Origin: Gammaproteobacteria bacterium
GTDB lineage: Bacteria; Gemmatimonadota; Gemmatimonadetes; Longimicrobiales; Gaopeijiaceae
Assembly (NCBI GenBank): GCA_009843625.1
Contig: VYDD01000347.1
Location: forward strand, 8,285-15,558
Reading direction: 5' to 3'
DNA: 7,274 nt
Shown here: positions 1-5,944 of the stretch, piece by piece
How the letters are laid out: every line of letters begins with the position of its first letter
Position numbering within the stretch: position 1 is the stretch's first letter
The notes under the pieces: generated by a model
Told to the model about the DNA's origin: nothing
Database searches by the model: none
Seen by the model: only the letters and a program-made list of their open reading frames with translations
Made by a program: the position numbers and the translations under genes

Positions 1-302
1 TCTTCGTGCAGGTTCTGGTGGCCAGCGGCATTCGCCTGCGGGTGGGAGGCGAAGACCACGTTTCTCTTTCGAGACGGCAGGCGGTCGCCGTGCTGCGCGA
101 CTATCTGGCCGGGCACCGGACCGAGTCGACCCGACTCGAGCGGGTTGCCGAAGTCGGGGGATCTCCGCTTCAGGGCTACGCGGCACTCCGCTGGACGGTC
201 GTCCACGAAGGGGCCTCCCAGTTGGTAGAACACAGTATCTACGTCGGCTTCGTGCGCGAGGACGAAGTCTGGCGCGTCTTCGAAGTCCGCGTGCTGCAGT
301 GA
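1..302 (+). CDS. C-terminal part of a small conserved protein, possibly DUF4783/NTF2-like (5' truncated)
   Basis: The reading frame is open from the window edge (first full codon at base 3) to TGA at 300-302, so the start lies upstream; the GTG at base 6 is probably internal. About 99 residues are visible. The pattern is a beta strand (VLVASGIRLRVGG), a helix with SRRQAVAVLRDYLAGH, then alternating strands ending YVGFVREDEVWRVFEVRVLQ. This helix-then-curved-sheet order, ending on a strand like 'WRVFEVRV', recalls small NTF2-like/DUF4783 proteins, but that is a resemblance by eye only. No catalytic residues are recognisable. Because the N-terminus is missing, I cannot say whether there is a signal peptide. 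It ends 58 bases before cysS and may be co-transcribed with it. The function is unknown. Confidence 0.6.
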   Translation, partial: FVQVLVASGIRLRVGGEDHVSLSRRQAVAVLRDYLAGHRTESTRLERVAEVGGSPLQGYAALRWTVVHEGASQLVEHSIYVGFVREDEVWRVFEVRVLQ

Positions 303-360
303 GCGCCGGCAGTCCCGTGCGCGACCCTGCCGCGATCCCGTTCCTCTCACGCAACCCGGC

Positions 361-1821
361 ATGAGCCTTCACCTCCACGACACGCTGACGCGCTCGCTGC
401 GCCGCTTCACACCGCTCCGACCGGGGCGGGTGGGCATCTACGGCTGTGGTCCCACAGTGTACGGGCGCGCCCACATCGGCAATTTCCGCGCCTTTGTCGT
501 CTACGATCTGCTCCATCGCTACCTGGAGTGGCTGGGCTACGAAGTCCGTTTCGTGGTGAACCTTACCGACGTCGACGACCGCATCGTCGAGCTCGCCGCC
601 GAGACCGGGCAGTCGATCCGGGAGTTCGCCGCGCCGCATGTGCGGTCCTTCCTCGCCGACGCCGACACCCTCGGCATGCGGCCGTTCGACAGCCACCCCC
701 GGGCCACGGAATACGTCCCCGAGATGACCGCCTTCGTGTCCCGGCTGGTGGAGCGGGGGCTCGCCTACGCCACATCGGACGGCTCGGTCTACTTCCGGAT
801 TTCGGGGTTTCCGGAATACGGCAGGCTCTCGCGCATCGATCCGGACGCCCTGCGTCCCGGCGAGCGCGTTGCCGACGACAAGTACGAGAAGGACGACATC
901 CGCGACTTTGCGCTCTGGAAGGCGGCCAGGCCGGAGGACGAGTACGCGGACGCCGCCTGGGAGTCCCCGTGGGGCCGGGGCCGGCCGGGATGGCATCTCG
1001 AGTGCTCGGTCATGGCGCTGAGCGAGATCGGAGACACCGTGGACATTCACCTGGGCGGCGAAGACCTGGTGTTTCCTCATCACGAGGACGAGATCGCGCA
1101 GTCCGAGGGCGCGACCGGCGAGACGTTCGCTCGCCACTGGGTTCATGTGAAACATCTTCTGGTGGAGGGCCGGAAGATGTCCAAGTCGCTCGGCAACACC
1201 TACACCGTCCCGCAGTTGACCGAGAGATCCGAACCCGCGGCGATACGGCACCTGCTGCTGTCCGCCCAGTACCGCAGCGAGCTCAACTTTACCTTCGGGG
1301 GACTGGAGGCGTCGCGCCGGGCCGTGCAGCGCCTGCTCGATTTCCGCGACCGCCTCGCGCGCACACCGACCCGTCCCGCCGCTCCGCCTGCAGGAATCGA
1401 GGGACTCGCCGGGGAGGCCCTGGCGCGCTTCCGCGAGGCGATGGACGACGATCTCAACACCGCCGGCGCCCTGGCGGCGCTCTTCGTGTTCGTCAAGGAG
1501 GCCAACACCGCCCTGGACGGGGCAGCGGGTGCGATCAGCGAGGGCGACCGGGAATCGGCGGAAGCGGCTCTCGCCTCCATGGACGAGGTGCTCGGGGTGC
1601 TCGAGCTGGCGCTGGCCGGGCGCGAGGTCGACGAGCCCGAGCGGGAGCGCATCGAGGTCCTTGTCGCGAAGCGCGACCTGGCCCGGTCTCGCCGCGACTT
1701 CGCGCAGGCGGACGCCATCCGCGACCAGCTGGCCGGTGAAGGAATCGTGCTCGAGGACTCGCCTGACGGAACCCGCTGGAAGCACGCGAGGTCAAGAGCC
1801 GGGTCCACGGCGGCCCGCTGA
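361..1821 (+). CDS. cysS: Cysteinyl-tRNA synthetase (CysRS)
   Basis: Cytoplasmic class I aminoacyl-tRNA synthetase that activates cysteine with ATP and charges tRNA-Cys. The 486 residues are slightly longer than the usual 460 or so. Visible landmarks are the N-terminal CGPTVY (29-34) followed by the class I signature as HIGN (38-41) instead of HIGH, and GWHLECS (210-216). The block HLGGEDLVFPHHEDE (230-244) and KMSKS (272-276) follow. The expected zinc ligands are all present: Cys29, Cys215, His240 and Glu244, matching E. coli Cys28, Cys209, His234 and Glu238. The C-terminal helical region from about 340 binds the tRNA; the last dozen residues are basic and low in complexity. ATG 361 is chosen because the protein then begins like other CysRS (a short lead into 'TLTRSLRRFTPLRPGRVGIYGCGPTVY'). 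There is no obvious Shine-Dalgarno sequence. It is followed by a tRNA cluster 41 bases on. Confidence 0.97.
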   Translation: MSLHLHDTLTRSLRRFTPLRPGRVGIYGCGPTVYGRAHIGNFRAFVVYDLLHRYLEWLGYEVRFVVNLTDVDDRIVELAAETGQSIREFAAPHVRSFLADADTLGMRPFDSHPRATEYVPEMTAFVSRLVERGLAYATSDGSVYFRISGFPEYGRLSRIDPDALRPGERVADDKYEKDDIRDFALWKAARPEDEYADAAWESPWGRGRPGWHLECSVMALSEIGDTVDIHLGGEDLVFPHHEDEIAQSEGATGETFARHWVHVKHLLVEGRKMSKSLGNTYTVPQLTERSEPAAIRHLLLSAQYRSELNFTFGGLEASRRAVQRLLDFRDRLARTPTRPAAPPAGIEGLAGEALARFREAMDDDLNTAGALAALFVFVKEANTALDGAAGAISEGDRESAEAALASMDEVLGVLELALAGREVDEPERERIEVLVAKRDLARSRRDFAQADAIRDQLAGEGIVLEDSPDGTRWKHARSRAGSTAAR

Positions 1822-1824
1822 CCG

Positions 1825-1853
1825 TTGACTTCCGGGGCGAAGCCGGGTAGCAG
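1825..1853 (+). promoter_or_regulatory. Candidate sigma-70 type promoter for tRNA-Thr(TGT)
   Basis: TTGACT at 1825-1830 matches the -35 consensus in five of six positions. After exactly 17 bases, TAGCAG at 1848-1853 is a weak -10 (T, A and the fifth A match). A start about 7 bases later would fall near 1860, just before the tRNA 5' end at 1863. Spacing and location directly after the cysS stop codon support a tRNA promoter. The poor -10 hexamer keeps confidence modest; the tRNA could also be read through from cysS. Confidence 0.4.
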
Positions 1854-1862
1854 TAGTCGCGC

Positions 1863-1935
1863 GCTGGCGTAGCTCAACAGGTAGAGCAGCTGATTTGTAA
1901 TCAGCAGGTTGGGGGTTCGAGTCCCTTCGCCAGCT
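1863..1935 (+). tRNA. tRNA-Thr (anticodon TGT)
   Basis: A 73-base cloverleaf. The acceptor stem is GCTGGCG (1863-1869) with CGCCAGC (1928-1934), and the discriminator is T1935. The D arm is GCTC/GAGC. The anticodon arm is GCTGA-TTTGTAA-TCAGC, giving anticodon TGT, which reads ACA and, by wobble, other ACN codons. The T arm is GGGGG-TTCGAGT-CCCTT with two G-U pairs. No CCA is encoded. It stands 232 bases ahead of the other three tRNAs and may have its own promoter. Confidence 0.97.
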
Positions 1936-2167
1936 TGCCGGCGGACGACCCGGAGCGGCCCCGGTTCGTGCGGGTCGGACGGGTCCCCCGGCAGTGACAC
2001 CCCCCTGCCGCCGAATCGTCCGGGCTACCCTTTACCTCTCGTGGACGAGGAGTTACCTTTCGAGGCTTGATCGTAAAGGCCCGCCTCAGGTGCCCGAGGG
2101 CATCCTTGCTCCGCAGCCGGAGGCGCGGAGGGGCGCTCCGAACACAGGAGTTTCGAGAGAAATGCTC
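1936..2167 (+). other. Gene-free spacer between tRNA-Thr and tRNA-Tyr with inverted and direct repeats
   Basis: I see no credible gene here. The first half is strongly self-complementary: TGCCGG (1936-1941) can pair with CCGGCA (1988-1993), and inside that CGACCCG (1946-1952) pairs with CGGGTCG (1971-1977). No T-run follows, so it is not a standard intrinsic terminator. The second half holds a near-perfect direct repeat, TTACCTCTCG (2032-2041) and TTACCTTTCG (2053-2062), 21 bases apart. A weak promoter reading is TTTACC (2031-2036), 17 bases, TACCTT (2054-2059). The spacer may process or end the first tRNA transcript and start a second one for Tyr-Gly-Thr-tuf, but that is inference. Confidence 0.5.
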
Positions 2168-2249
2168 GGTGGGGTACCGAAGCGGTCAAACGGGGCAGAC
2201 TGTAAATCTGCTGGCAATGCCTTCGGAGGTTCGAATCCTCCCCCCACCA
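2168..2249 (+). tRNA. tRNA-Tyr (anticodon GTA), type II with long variable arm
   Basis: An 82-base class II tRNA. The acceptor stem is GGTGGGG (2168-2174) with CCCCACC (2242-2248), and the discriminator is A2249. The anticodon arm is GCAGA-CTGTAAA-TCTGC, giving GTA, which reads UAC and UAU. A variable arm that pairs GGCA with TGCC follows, as expected for bacterial tRNA-Tyr. The T arm is GGAGG-TTCGAAT-CCTCC. No CCA is encoded. The wobble G34 is the usual target for queuosine. Confidence 0.97.
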
Positions 2250-2290
2250 CTGGGCGTATCGCCCTTCCAACTTGTGAAACGAGAATTCCA

Positions 2291-2364
2291 GCGGGAGTAG
2301 CTCAGTTGGCTAGAGCATCAGCCTTCCAAGCTGAGGGTCGCGGGTTCGAGTCCCGTCTCCCGCT
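2291..2364 (+). tRNA. tRNA-Gly (anticodon TCC)
   Basis: A 74-base cloverleaf. The acceptor stem is GCGGGAG (2291-2297) with CTCCCGC (2357-2363), and the discriminator is T2364. The anticodon arm is TCAGC-CTTCCAA-GCTGA, giving TCC, which reads GGA and GGG. The T arm is GCGGG-TTCGAGT-CCCGT. No CCA is encoded. It lies 41 bases after tRNA-Tyr and 27 bases before tRNA-Thr(GGT), and is likely processed from a shared precursor. Confidence 0.97.
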
Positions 2365-2391
2365 CTTAATCCCGAAGCAGAAGGGAGCAGC

Positions 2392-2463
2392 GCTCTGGTA
2401 GCTCAGGGGTAGAGCGCTTCCTTGGTAAGGAAGAGGTCCCGGGTTCAAATCCCGGCCAGAGCT
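2392..2463 (+). tRNA. tRNA-Thr (anticodon GGT)
   Basis: A 72-base cloverleaf. The acceptor stem is GCTCTGG (2392-2398) with CCAGAGC (2456-2462), and the discriminator is T2463. The D arm is GCTC/GAGC. The anticodon arm is CTTCC-TTGGTAA-GGAAG, giving GGT, which reads ACC and ACU. The T arm is CCGGG-TTCAAAT-CCCGG. No CCA is encoded. It is the last tRNA before tuf, 66 bases upstream of the tuf start codon. Confidence 0.97.
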
Positions 2464-2465
2464 TG

Positions 2466-2483
2466 CCCGGGCCTCCGGGGCCC
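2466..2483 (+). promoter_or_regulatory. GC-rich hairpin between the last tRNA and tuf
   Basis: Two mutually exclusive 5-bp hairpins can form: GGGCC (2469-2473) with GGCCC (2479-2483), or CCCGG (2466-2470) with CCGGG (2475-2479). No T-run follows, so it is unlikely to stop transcription. It could separate the tRNA precursor from the tuf message or mark a processing site. That role is inferred. Confidence 0.35.
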
Positions 2484-2529
2484 TGAAACCACGATTCACC
2501 TGAACCGAACGGAGTGAGGTAGCGGAGAA

Positions 2530-3720
2530 ATGGCAAAGGAGAAGTTCGACCGGACCAAGCCGCACGTGAACGTCGGCACCATCGGGCATGTTGACCACGG
2601 GAAGACGACGCTCACCGCAGCGATCACCTTCACCCAGGCCAGGAAGTTCGGTGGCGACGCGGTCGCTTTTGACGAGATCGACAAGGCTCCGGAGGAGCGC
2701 GAGCGCGGCATCACGATCGCCACGGCGCACGTGGAGTACGAGACGGAAAACCGTCACTACGCCCACGTGGACTGCCCGGGCCACGCCGACTACGTGAAGA
2801 ACATGATCACCGGGGCCGCCCAGATGGACGGCGCGATTCTGGTCGTGTCCGCCGCGGACGGCCCCATGCCGCAGACGCGAGAGCACATCCTGCTGGCCCG
2901 TCAGGTCAACGTGCCCTACATCGTCGTCTTCCTCAACAAGGTCGACATGGTCGACGACGAGGAGCTGCTCGAGCTGGTGGAGCTGGAGGTGCGCGAGCTG
3001 CTCTCCGAGTACGATTTCCCCGGCGACGACATCCCCGTGGTGATGGGGAGCGCGCTCAAGGCCATGGAGGCGATGGGAGAGGGCTCCGACGTCGACTGCA
3101 TCCAGGAGCTCATGGACGCGATCGACTCCTACATTCCGCTGCCCGAGAGGGACATCGACAGGCCGTTCCTGATGCCGGTCGAGGACGTGTTCAGCATCAC
3201 CGGGCGGGGCACGGTGGCCACCGGCCGCATCGAGAGCGGCGTGGTGAAGGTCGGCGACCAGGCGGAAATCGTCGGCATGGACAGGGACCGCAAGACGGTG
3301 GTGACCGGTGTCGAGATGTTCCGCAAGCTGCTCGACCAGGGCCAGGCGGGAGACAACGCCGGCCTCCTGCTCCGTGGTGTCGGCAAGACCGAGATCCAGC
3401 GCGGCCAGGTGCTCGCGCAGCCGGGATCCATCACCCCGCACACCCATTTCAAGGCCGAGGTGTACGTCCTGACCAAGGGTGAGGGCGGCAGGCACACCCC
3501 GTTCTTCAACGGCTACCGGCCCCAGTTCTACTTCCGCACCACGGACGTCACGGGCGCAACCAGGCTTCCCGACGGGGTCGAGATGGTCATGCCGGGCGAC
3601 AACGTGCAGATGGAGGTCGAACTCATCACGCCCATCGCCATGGACAGGGAACTTCGCTTCGCCATCCGCGAGGGTGGACGCACCGTCGGCGCCGGCGTGG
3701 TCACCGAGGTGATCGCGTAG
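2530..3720 (+). CDS. tuf: Elongation factor Tu (EF-Tu)
   Basis: Cytoplasmic GTPase that carries aminoacyl-tRNA to the ribosomal A site. The 396 residues are the normal length. All G motifs are present: GHVDHGKT (19-26, P-loop), RGIT (59-62, with switch I Thr62), DCPGH (81-85, with catalytic His85), NKVD (136-139) and SALK (174-177). Domain 2 begins near 210, and domain 3 ends in the usual GGRTVGAGVV stretch. ATG 2530 is preceded by GAGGT (2516-2520) at a normal 9-base spacing; the nearer GGAG (2524-2527) is too close to serve. It follows the four-tRNA cluster as tufB does in E. coli, and the tRNAs and tuf are probably transcribed together. A Shine-Dalgarno sequence for rpmG lies inside its last codons. 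Whether the genome has a second tuf copy cannot be seen here. Confidence 0.99.
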   Translation: MAKEKFDRTKPHVNVGTIGHVDHGKTTLTAAITFTQARKFGGDAVAFDEIDKAPEERERGITIATAHVEYETENRHYAHVDCPGHADYVKNMITGAAQMDGAILVVSAADGPMPQTREHILLARQVNVPYIVVFLNKVDMVDDEELLELVELEVRELLSEYDFPGDDIPVVMGSALKAMEAMGEGSDVDCIQELMDAIDSYIPLPERDIDRPFLMPVEDVFSITGRGTVATGRIESGVVKVGDQAEIVGMDRDRKTVVTGVEMFRKLLDQGQAGDNAGLLLRGVGKTEIQRGQVLAQPGSITPHTHFKAEVYVLTKGEGGRHTPFFNGYRPQFYFRTTDVTGATRLPDGVEMVMPGDNVQMEVELITPIAMDRELRFAIREGGRTVGAGVVTEVIA

Positions 3721-3724
3721 TCCC

Positions 3725-3877
3725 ATGGCCAGAGACCGCGTGATCCTCGCGTGCGAGGAGTGCAAGGACCGCAACTACACGACGAAGAAGAACAAGCGCC
3801 TGCACCCCGGACGGGTGCGCTTCCGCAAGTACTGCCCGCGTTGCCGCGCGCACAAGGCGCACAAGGAAACCAAGTAG
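3725..3877 (+). CDS. rpmG: 50S ribosomal protein L33, zinc-binding (C+) type
   Basis: A 50-residue protein, the usual L33 size. It starts MARDRVILACEEC and contains two CxxC pairs, Cys10/Cys13 and Cys37/Cys40, the zinc ribbon of the C+ paralogue. A central basic NYTTKKNKR segment and KYCPRC near the end are typical of the family. L33 sits near the ribosomal E site and contacts tRNA there. The start lies 4 bases after the tuf stop, and the likely Shine-Dalgarno sequence GAGGTGA (3706-3712) is within the end of tuf, so translation is probably coupled. The C+ form needs zinc; many bacteria keep a cysteine-free paralogue for zinc shortage, which is not in this window. The gap to secE is 19 bases, so the tRNA-Trp found between rpmG and secE in some bacteria is absent. 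Confidence 0.97.
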   Translation: MARDRVILACEECKDRNYTTKKNKRLHPGRVRFRKYCPRCRAHKAHKETK

Positions 3878-3896
3878 CGAATCTCCGAGAAGCAGG

Positions 3897-4103
3897 ATGC
3901 CCAACATAATCGAGACTTCGGCGGGGTTCGCGCGCGAGTCGTGGACGGAGCTGCAGCGAGTGACCTGGCCCGACTCGGGTCAGCTGCGCAACGCGACGTG
4001 GGTGGTGATCCTCTTCGTGATCGCGATCTCGCTCGTCATCTTCGCCATGGACGGCGTCGTGCGCTTCGTCGTGAACTTCATCATGGGCATCTTCGGAGCG
4101 TGA
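3897..4103 (+). CDS. secE: Preprotein translocase subunit SecE
   Basis: A 68-residue single-span inner-membrane protein that clamps SecY in the SecYEG export channel. An amphipathic N-terminal helix carries the conserved ESWTELQRVTWPD motif (14-26, with TWP at 23-25). It is followed by one transmembrane segment at about 34-59 (WVVILFVIAISLVIFAMDGVV and on). This is the short one-helix form found in most bacteria, unlike the three-helix E. coli protein. The only Shine-Dalgarno-like bases are a weak GAGAAG and AGG close to ATG 3897. Seven bases separate it from nusG, the standard secE-nusG pairing. Confidence 0.97.
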   Translation: MPNIIETSAGFARESWTELQRVTWPDSGQLRNATWVVILFVIAISLVIFAMDGVVRFVVNFIMGIFGA

Positions 4104-4110
4104 GGACTCA

Positions 4111-4659
4111 ATGAGCGAGTCCAGGTGGTACGTGGTCCAGAGCTACTCGGGGCACGAGAAGAAGGTGAAGCGGTTCATCGACCGCAAGATCGAGGAAGGA
4201 CACAACCCCGAGATCCTGGAAACCCTGGTGCCGACCCAGGAAGTCATGGAGATCCGCAACGGGAAGCGGGTCCAGGTCGAACGCCGCCTCTATCCCGGAT
4301 ATGTCCTGGTGCACATCGAGGTCGGCGAAGATCTGACGCTGGAATCCCGGACCATGCACGCCATCAACGACATCAAGGGCGTCATCAAGTTCGTGGGGGG
4401 AGGCAGGAAGCCCCAACCCCTGAGCGAGGAGGAGGTGCGCAAGCTCCTCGGCATCGAGACCGAGGAGGAAAAGGAGGCTCGAGCGGAAGTCCCGTTCCAC
4501 ATCGGCCAGGCCGTGGAGGTGACCCAGGGCCCGTTCACGGATTTTTCGGGCACGGTCCAGTCCGTGGATGCCGACAAGGGAAAGGTGAAGGTGGAAGTCT
4601 CCCTCTTCGGGCGTCCGACTTCGGTGGAACTCGATTTCGCTCAGCTCAAGGGATACTGA
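4111..4659 (+). CDS. nusG: Transcription termination/antitermination factor NusG
   Basis: A 182-residue cytoplasmic factor that binds the RNA polymerase clamp, modulates pausing and links transcription to Rho and to ribosomal S10. The NGN domain covers about 5-110 (RWYVVQSYSGHEKKV at the start, RRLYPGYVLVHIE in the middle, IKGVIKFVGG later). An acidic linker (TEEEKEARAE) leads to the C-terminal KOW domain from about 131 (GQAVEVTQGPFTDFSGTVQSVD). Length and layout match standard NusG without inserted domains. The Shine-Dalgarno sequence GAGG (4102-4105) overlaps the secE stop codon at good spacing, which supports ATG 4111 and suggests coupling to secE. Confidence 0.98.
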   Translation: MSESRWYVVQSYSGHEKKVKRFIDRKIEEGHNPEILETLVPTQEVMEIRNGKRVQVERRLYPGYVLVHIEVGEDLTLESRTMHAINDIKGVIKFVGGGRKPQPLSEEEVRKLLGIETEEEKEARAEVPFHIGQAVEVTQGPFTDFSGTVQSVDADKGKVKVEVSLFGRPTSVELDFAQLKGY

Positions 4660-4752
4660 ACGGCGGATTCGGGGCCGGAGAGGGAACTCCGGCTTCCGAA
4701 CGCGTCCGAACGGCTGTCGGGCGCGGGCCGGTATATCGACCAGGTAACGTAA
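4660..4752 (+). promoter_or_regulatory. nusG-rplK leader region with a 7-bp hairpin
   Basis: This 93-base spacer is larger than most gaps in the block. GCCGGAG (4674-4680) pairs perfectly with CTCCGGC (4687-4693) around a 6-base loop. No T-run follows, so it is not an intrinsic terminator. Just after it is a direct repeat TCCGAACG (4695-4702 and 4705-4712). The rplK Shine-Dalgarno sequence is a weak AGGT (4742-4745). In E. coli this is the place of the L11 operon promoter and of the L1 repressor site on the mRNA. I could not identify a convincing -35/-10 pair here, and an L1 site is not proven. Confidence 0.4.
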
Positions 4753-5178
4753 ATGGCGAAGAAGGTCATCGGATTCATCAAGCTGCACGTTCCCGGAGGG
4801 CAGGCCAATCCGGCACCTCCGGTCGGTCCCGCGCTGGGCCAGCACGGCGTGAACATCATGGAGTTCTGCAAACAGTTCAACGCCAGAACCCAGCAGCAGC
4901 AGGGAACGACCATTCCGGTCGAAATCACCGTCTTCGCCGACCGGTCGTTCGGCTTCATCACAAAGACGCCGCCGGCATCGGTCCTGCTCAGGAAGGCGGC
5001 CGGACTGGAAAAGGGATCCGGCGAACCGAACCGCACCAAGGTCGCCCGGGTGACCGTCGACCAGCTGAAGGAGATCGCGGAAACCAAGATGCCCGACCTG
5101 AACGCAGGCGACGTGGATTCGGCCGTGCAAATGATCGCCGGGACCGCGCGCTCGATGGGCATCGAGGTAGACTGGTAG
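4753..5178 (+). CDS. rplK: 50S ribosomal protein L11
   Basis: A 141-residue protein of the GTPase-associated centre; it binds 23S rRNA helices 43/44 and contacts EF-G and, during starvation, the RelA system. The N-terminal domain has the proline-rich helix QANPAPPVGPALGQHG (17-32), with Pro22/Pro23 where thiostrepton-resistance changes occur in other bacteria. GVNIMEFCKQFNART follows. The C-terminal rRNA-binding domain runs from about 73 (LLRKAAGLEKGSGEPNRTKVARVT) to the end GTARSMGIEVDW. Length and sequence are entirely normal. ATG 4753 gives the canonical MAKK start, with AGGT seven bases upstream. It is the first of four ribosomal protein genes in the same order as the E. coli L11-L10 operons. 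Confidence 0.99.
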   Translation: MAKKVIGFIKLHVPGGQANPAPPVGPALGQHGVNIMEFCKQFNARTQQQQGTTIPVEITVFADRSFGFITKTPPASVLLRKAAGLEKGSGEPNRTKVARVTVDQLKEIAETKMPDLNAGDVDSAVQMIAGTARSMGIEVDW

Positions 5179-5198
5179 ACCCGACGAACCACTCCATG

Positions 5199-5237
5199 CG
5201 AGCCGCCAGGGGTGGGAGGGTGTCACAAGCCGGCTCG
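5199..5237 (+). promoter_or_regulatory. rplK-rplA intergenic hairpin enclosing a distant SD-like GGGAGGG
   Basis: CGAGCCG (5199-5205) is the exact reverse complement of CGGCTCG (5231-5237), a 7-bp stem around 25 bases. The loop contains GGGAGGG (5214-5220), the only good Shine-Dalgarno-like sequence near rplA, but it lies 25 bases before the ATG at 5246. The stem ends eight bases before the start codon. The layout suggests structure-dependent initiation, possibly by the L1 protein itself, which represses its own operon in E. coli. The pairing is seen; the function is inferred. Confidence 0.4.
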
Positions 5238-5245
5238 ATTCCATA

Positions 5246-5941
5246 ATGCCAAGACGCGGAAAGAAAATCCGGGCCGCCAGGGCCCGGATCCCGGTGGGAG
5301 CCACGCATACCGTGGCGGAGGGCGTGACCCTCGTGAAGACCCTCTCGTTCGCGAAGTTCGACGAATCCATCGAGGTCGCGACCAAGCTGGGCGTCGACCC
5401 TCGCCGCGCCGACCAGATCGTGCGCGGGACGGTCGTGCTTCCCCACGGAACCGGCAAGCAGATGCGCGTGCTCGCAATCGCGCAGGGAGAGAAGGCGCAG
5501 GAGGCTCGGGACGCGGGAGCCGACTATGTCGGAACCGAGTATCTGGAGCGCATCAAGCAGGGATGGCTCGAGTTCGATGCGGTGGTCGCCACACCCAACA
5601 TGATGGGCCAGGTGGGTCCGCTGGGTCGCATCCTGGGTCCCCGCGGGCTCATGCCGAATCCGAAGGCGGGCACGGTGACGTTCGATGTCGGGGGCGCCGT
5701 CTCGGAAATCAAGGCCGGGAAAATCGAGTACCGCGTGGACCGCACCGGCAACCTGCACGCCCCCATCGGACGAGTTTCGTTCGAGGACAGCAAGCTCTCC
5801 GACAACCTGGGCGCCTTCATGGACTCGGTGTTGCGCGCGCGTCCCGCCGCTGCGAAGGGCGCATACGTACGGAGCGTGACGCTCTCCAGCACCATGGGGC
5901 CGGGCGTGCCGCTCGACCCCAACCAGTTCGGACGGAGCTGA
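5246..5941 (+). CDS. rplA: 50S ribosomal protein L1
   Basis: A 231-residue protein that forms the mobile L1 stalk of the large subunit and helps release E-site tRNA. It binds 23S rRNA helices 76-78 and, in several bacteria and archaea, its own mRNA. The N-terminus MPRRGKKIRAARARI matches family starts. Domain II holds the signature NMMGQVGPLGRILGPRGLMPNPK (118-140). The C-terminal SSTMGPG segment (214-220) carries the conserved Thr216/Met217 that pack against the RNA. Length is standard. ATG 5246 is fixed by this homology, although no Shine-Dalgarno sequence lies at normal distance. The stop is separated from rplJ by only 3 bases, and GGAG at 5934-5937 inside rplA probably serves rplJ. Confidence 0.99.
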   Translation: MPRRGKKIRAARARIPVGATHTVAEGVTLVKTLSFAKFDESIEVATKLGVDPRRADQIVRGTVVLPHGTGKQMRVLAIAQGEKAQEARDAGADYVGTEYLERIKQGWLEFDAVVATPNMMGQVGPLGRILGPRGLMPNPKAGTVTFDVGGAVSEIKAGKIEYRVDRTGNLHAPIGRVSFEDSKLSDNLGAFMDSVLRARPAAAKGAYVRSVTLSSTMGPGVPLDPNQFGRS

Positions 5942-5944
5942 CCG

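Noticed and set aside
528..1739. 403-codon frame inside cysS in another plus-strand frame
   Set aside because: Arg/Gly/Ala-rich shadow of cysS, with no domain and no ribosome-binding site.
1994..2401. 135-codon plus-strand frame across the tRNA cluster
   Set aside because: It reads through three tRNA genes, which have perfect cloverleaf stems; not a protein gene.
2302..3774. Long open frame on the minus strand opposite tuf and rpmG (490 codons)
   Set aside because: It is the mirror of highly conserved tuf codons in a GC-rich genome, spans a tRNA gene, has a His/Leu/Val-rich composition with no family resemblance, and is overlapped by certain genes.
4709..4737. TATATC before rplK as a -10 promoter box
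   Set aside because: No -35-like sequence lies 16-18 bases upstream (AACGGC occupies the place), so the single AT-rich hexamer is not enough.
4108..5457. Long minus-strand frame opposite nusG, rplK and rplA (449 codons)
   Set aside because: It lies entirely over certain ribosomal and nusG genes; its composition reflects GC-biased third positions read in reverse.
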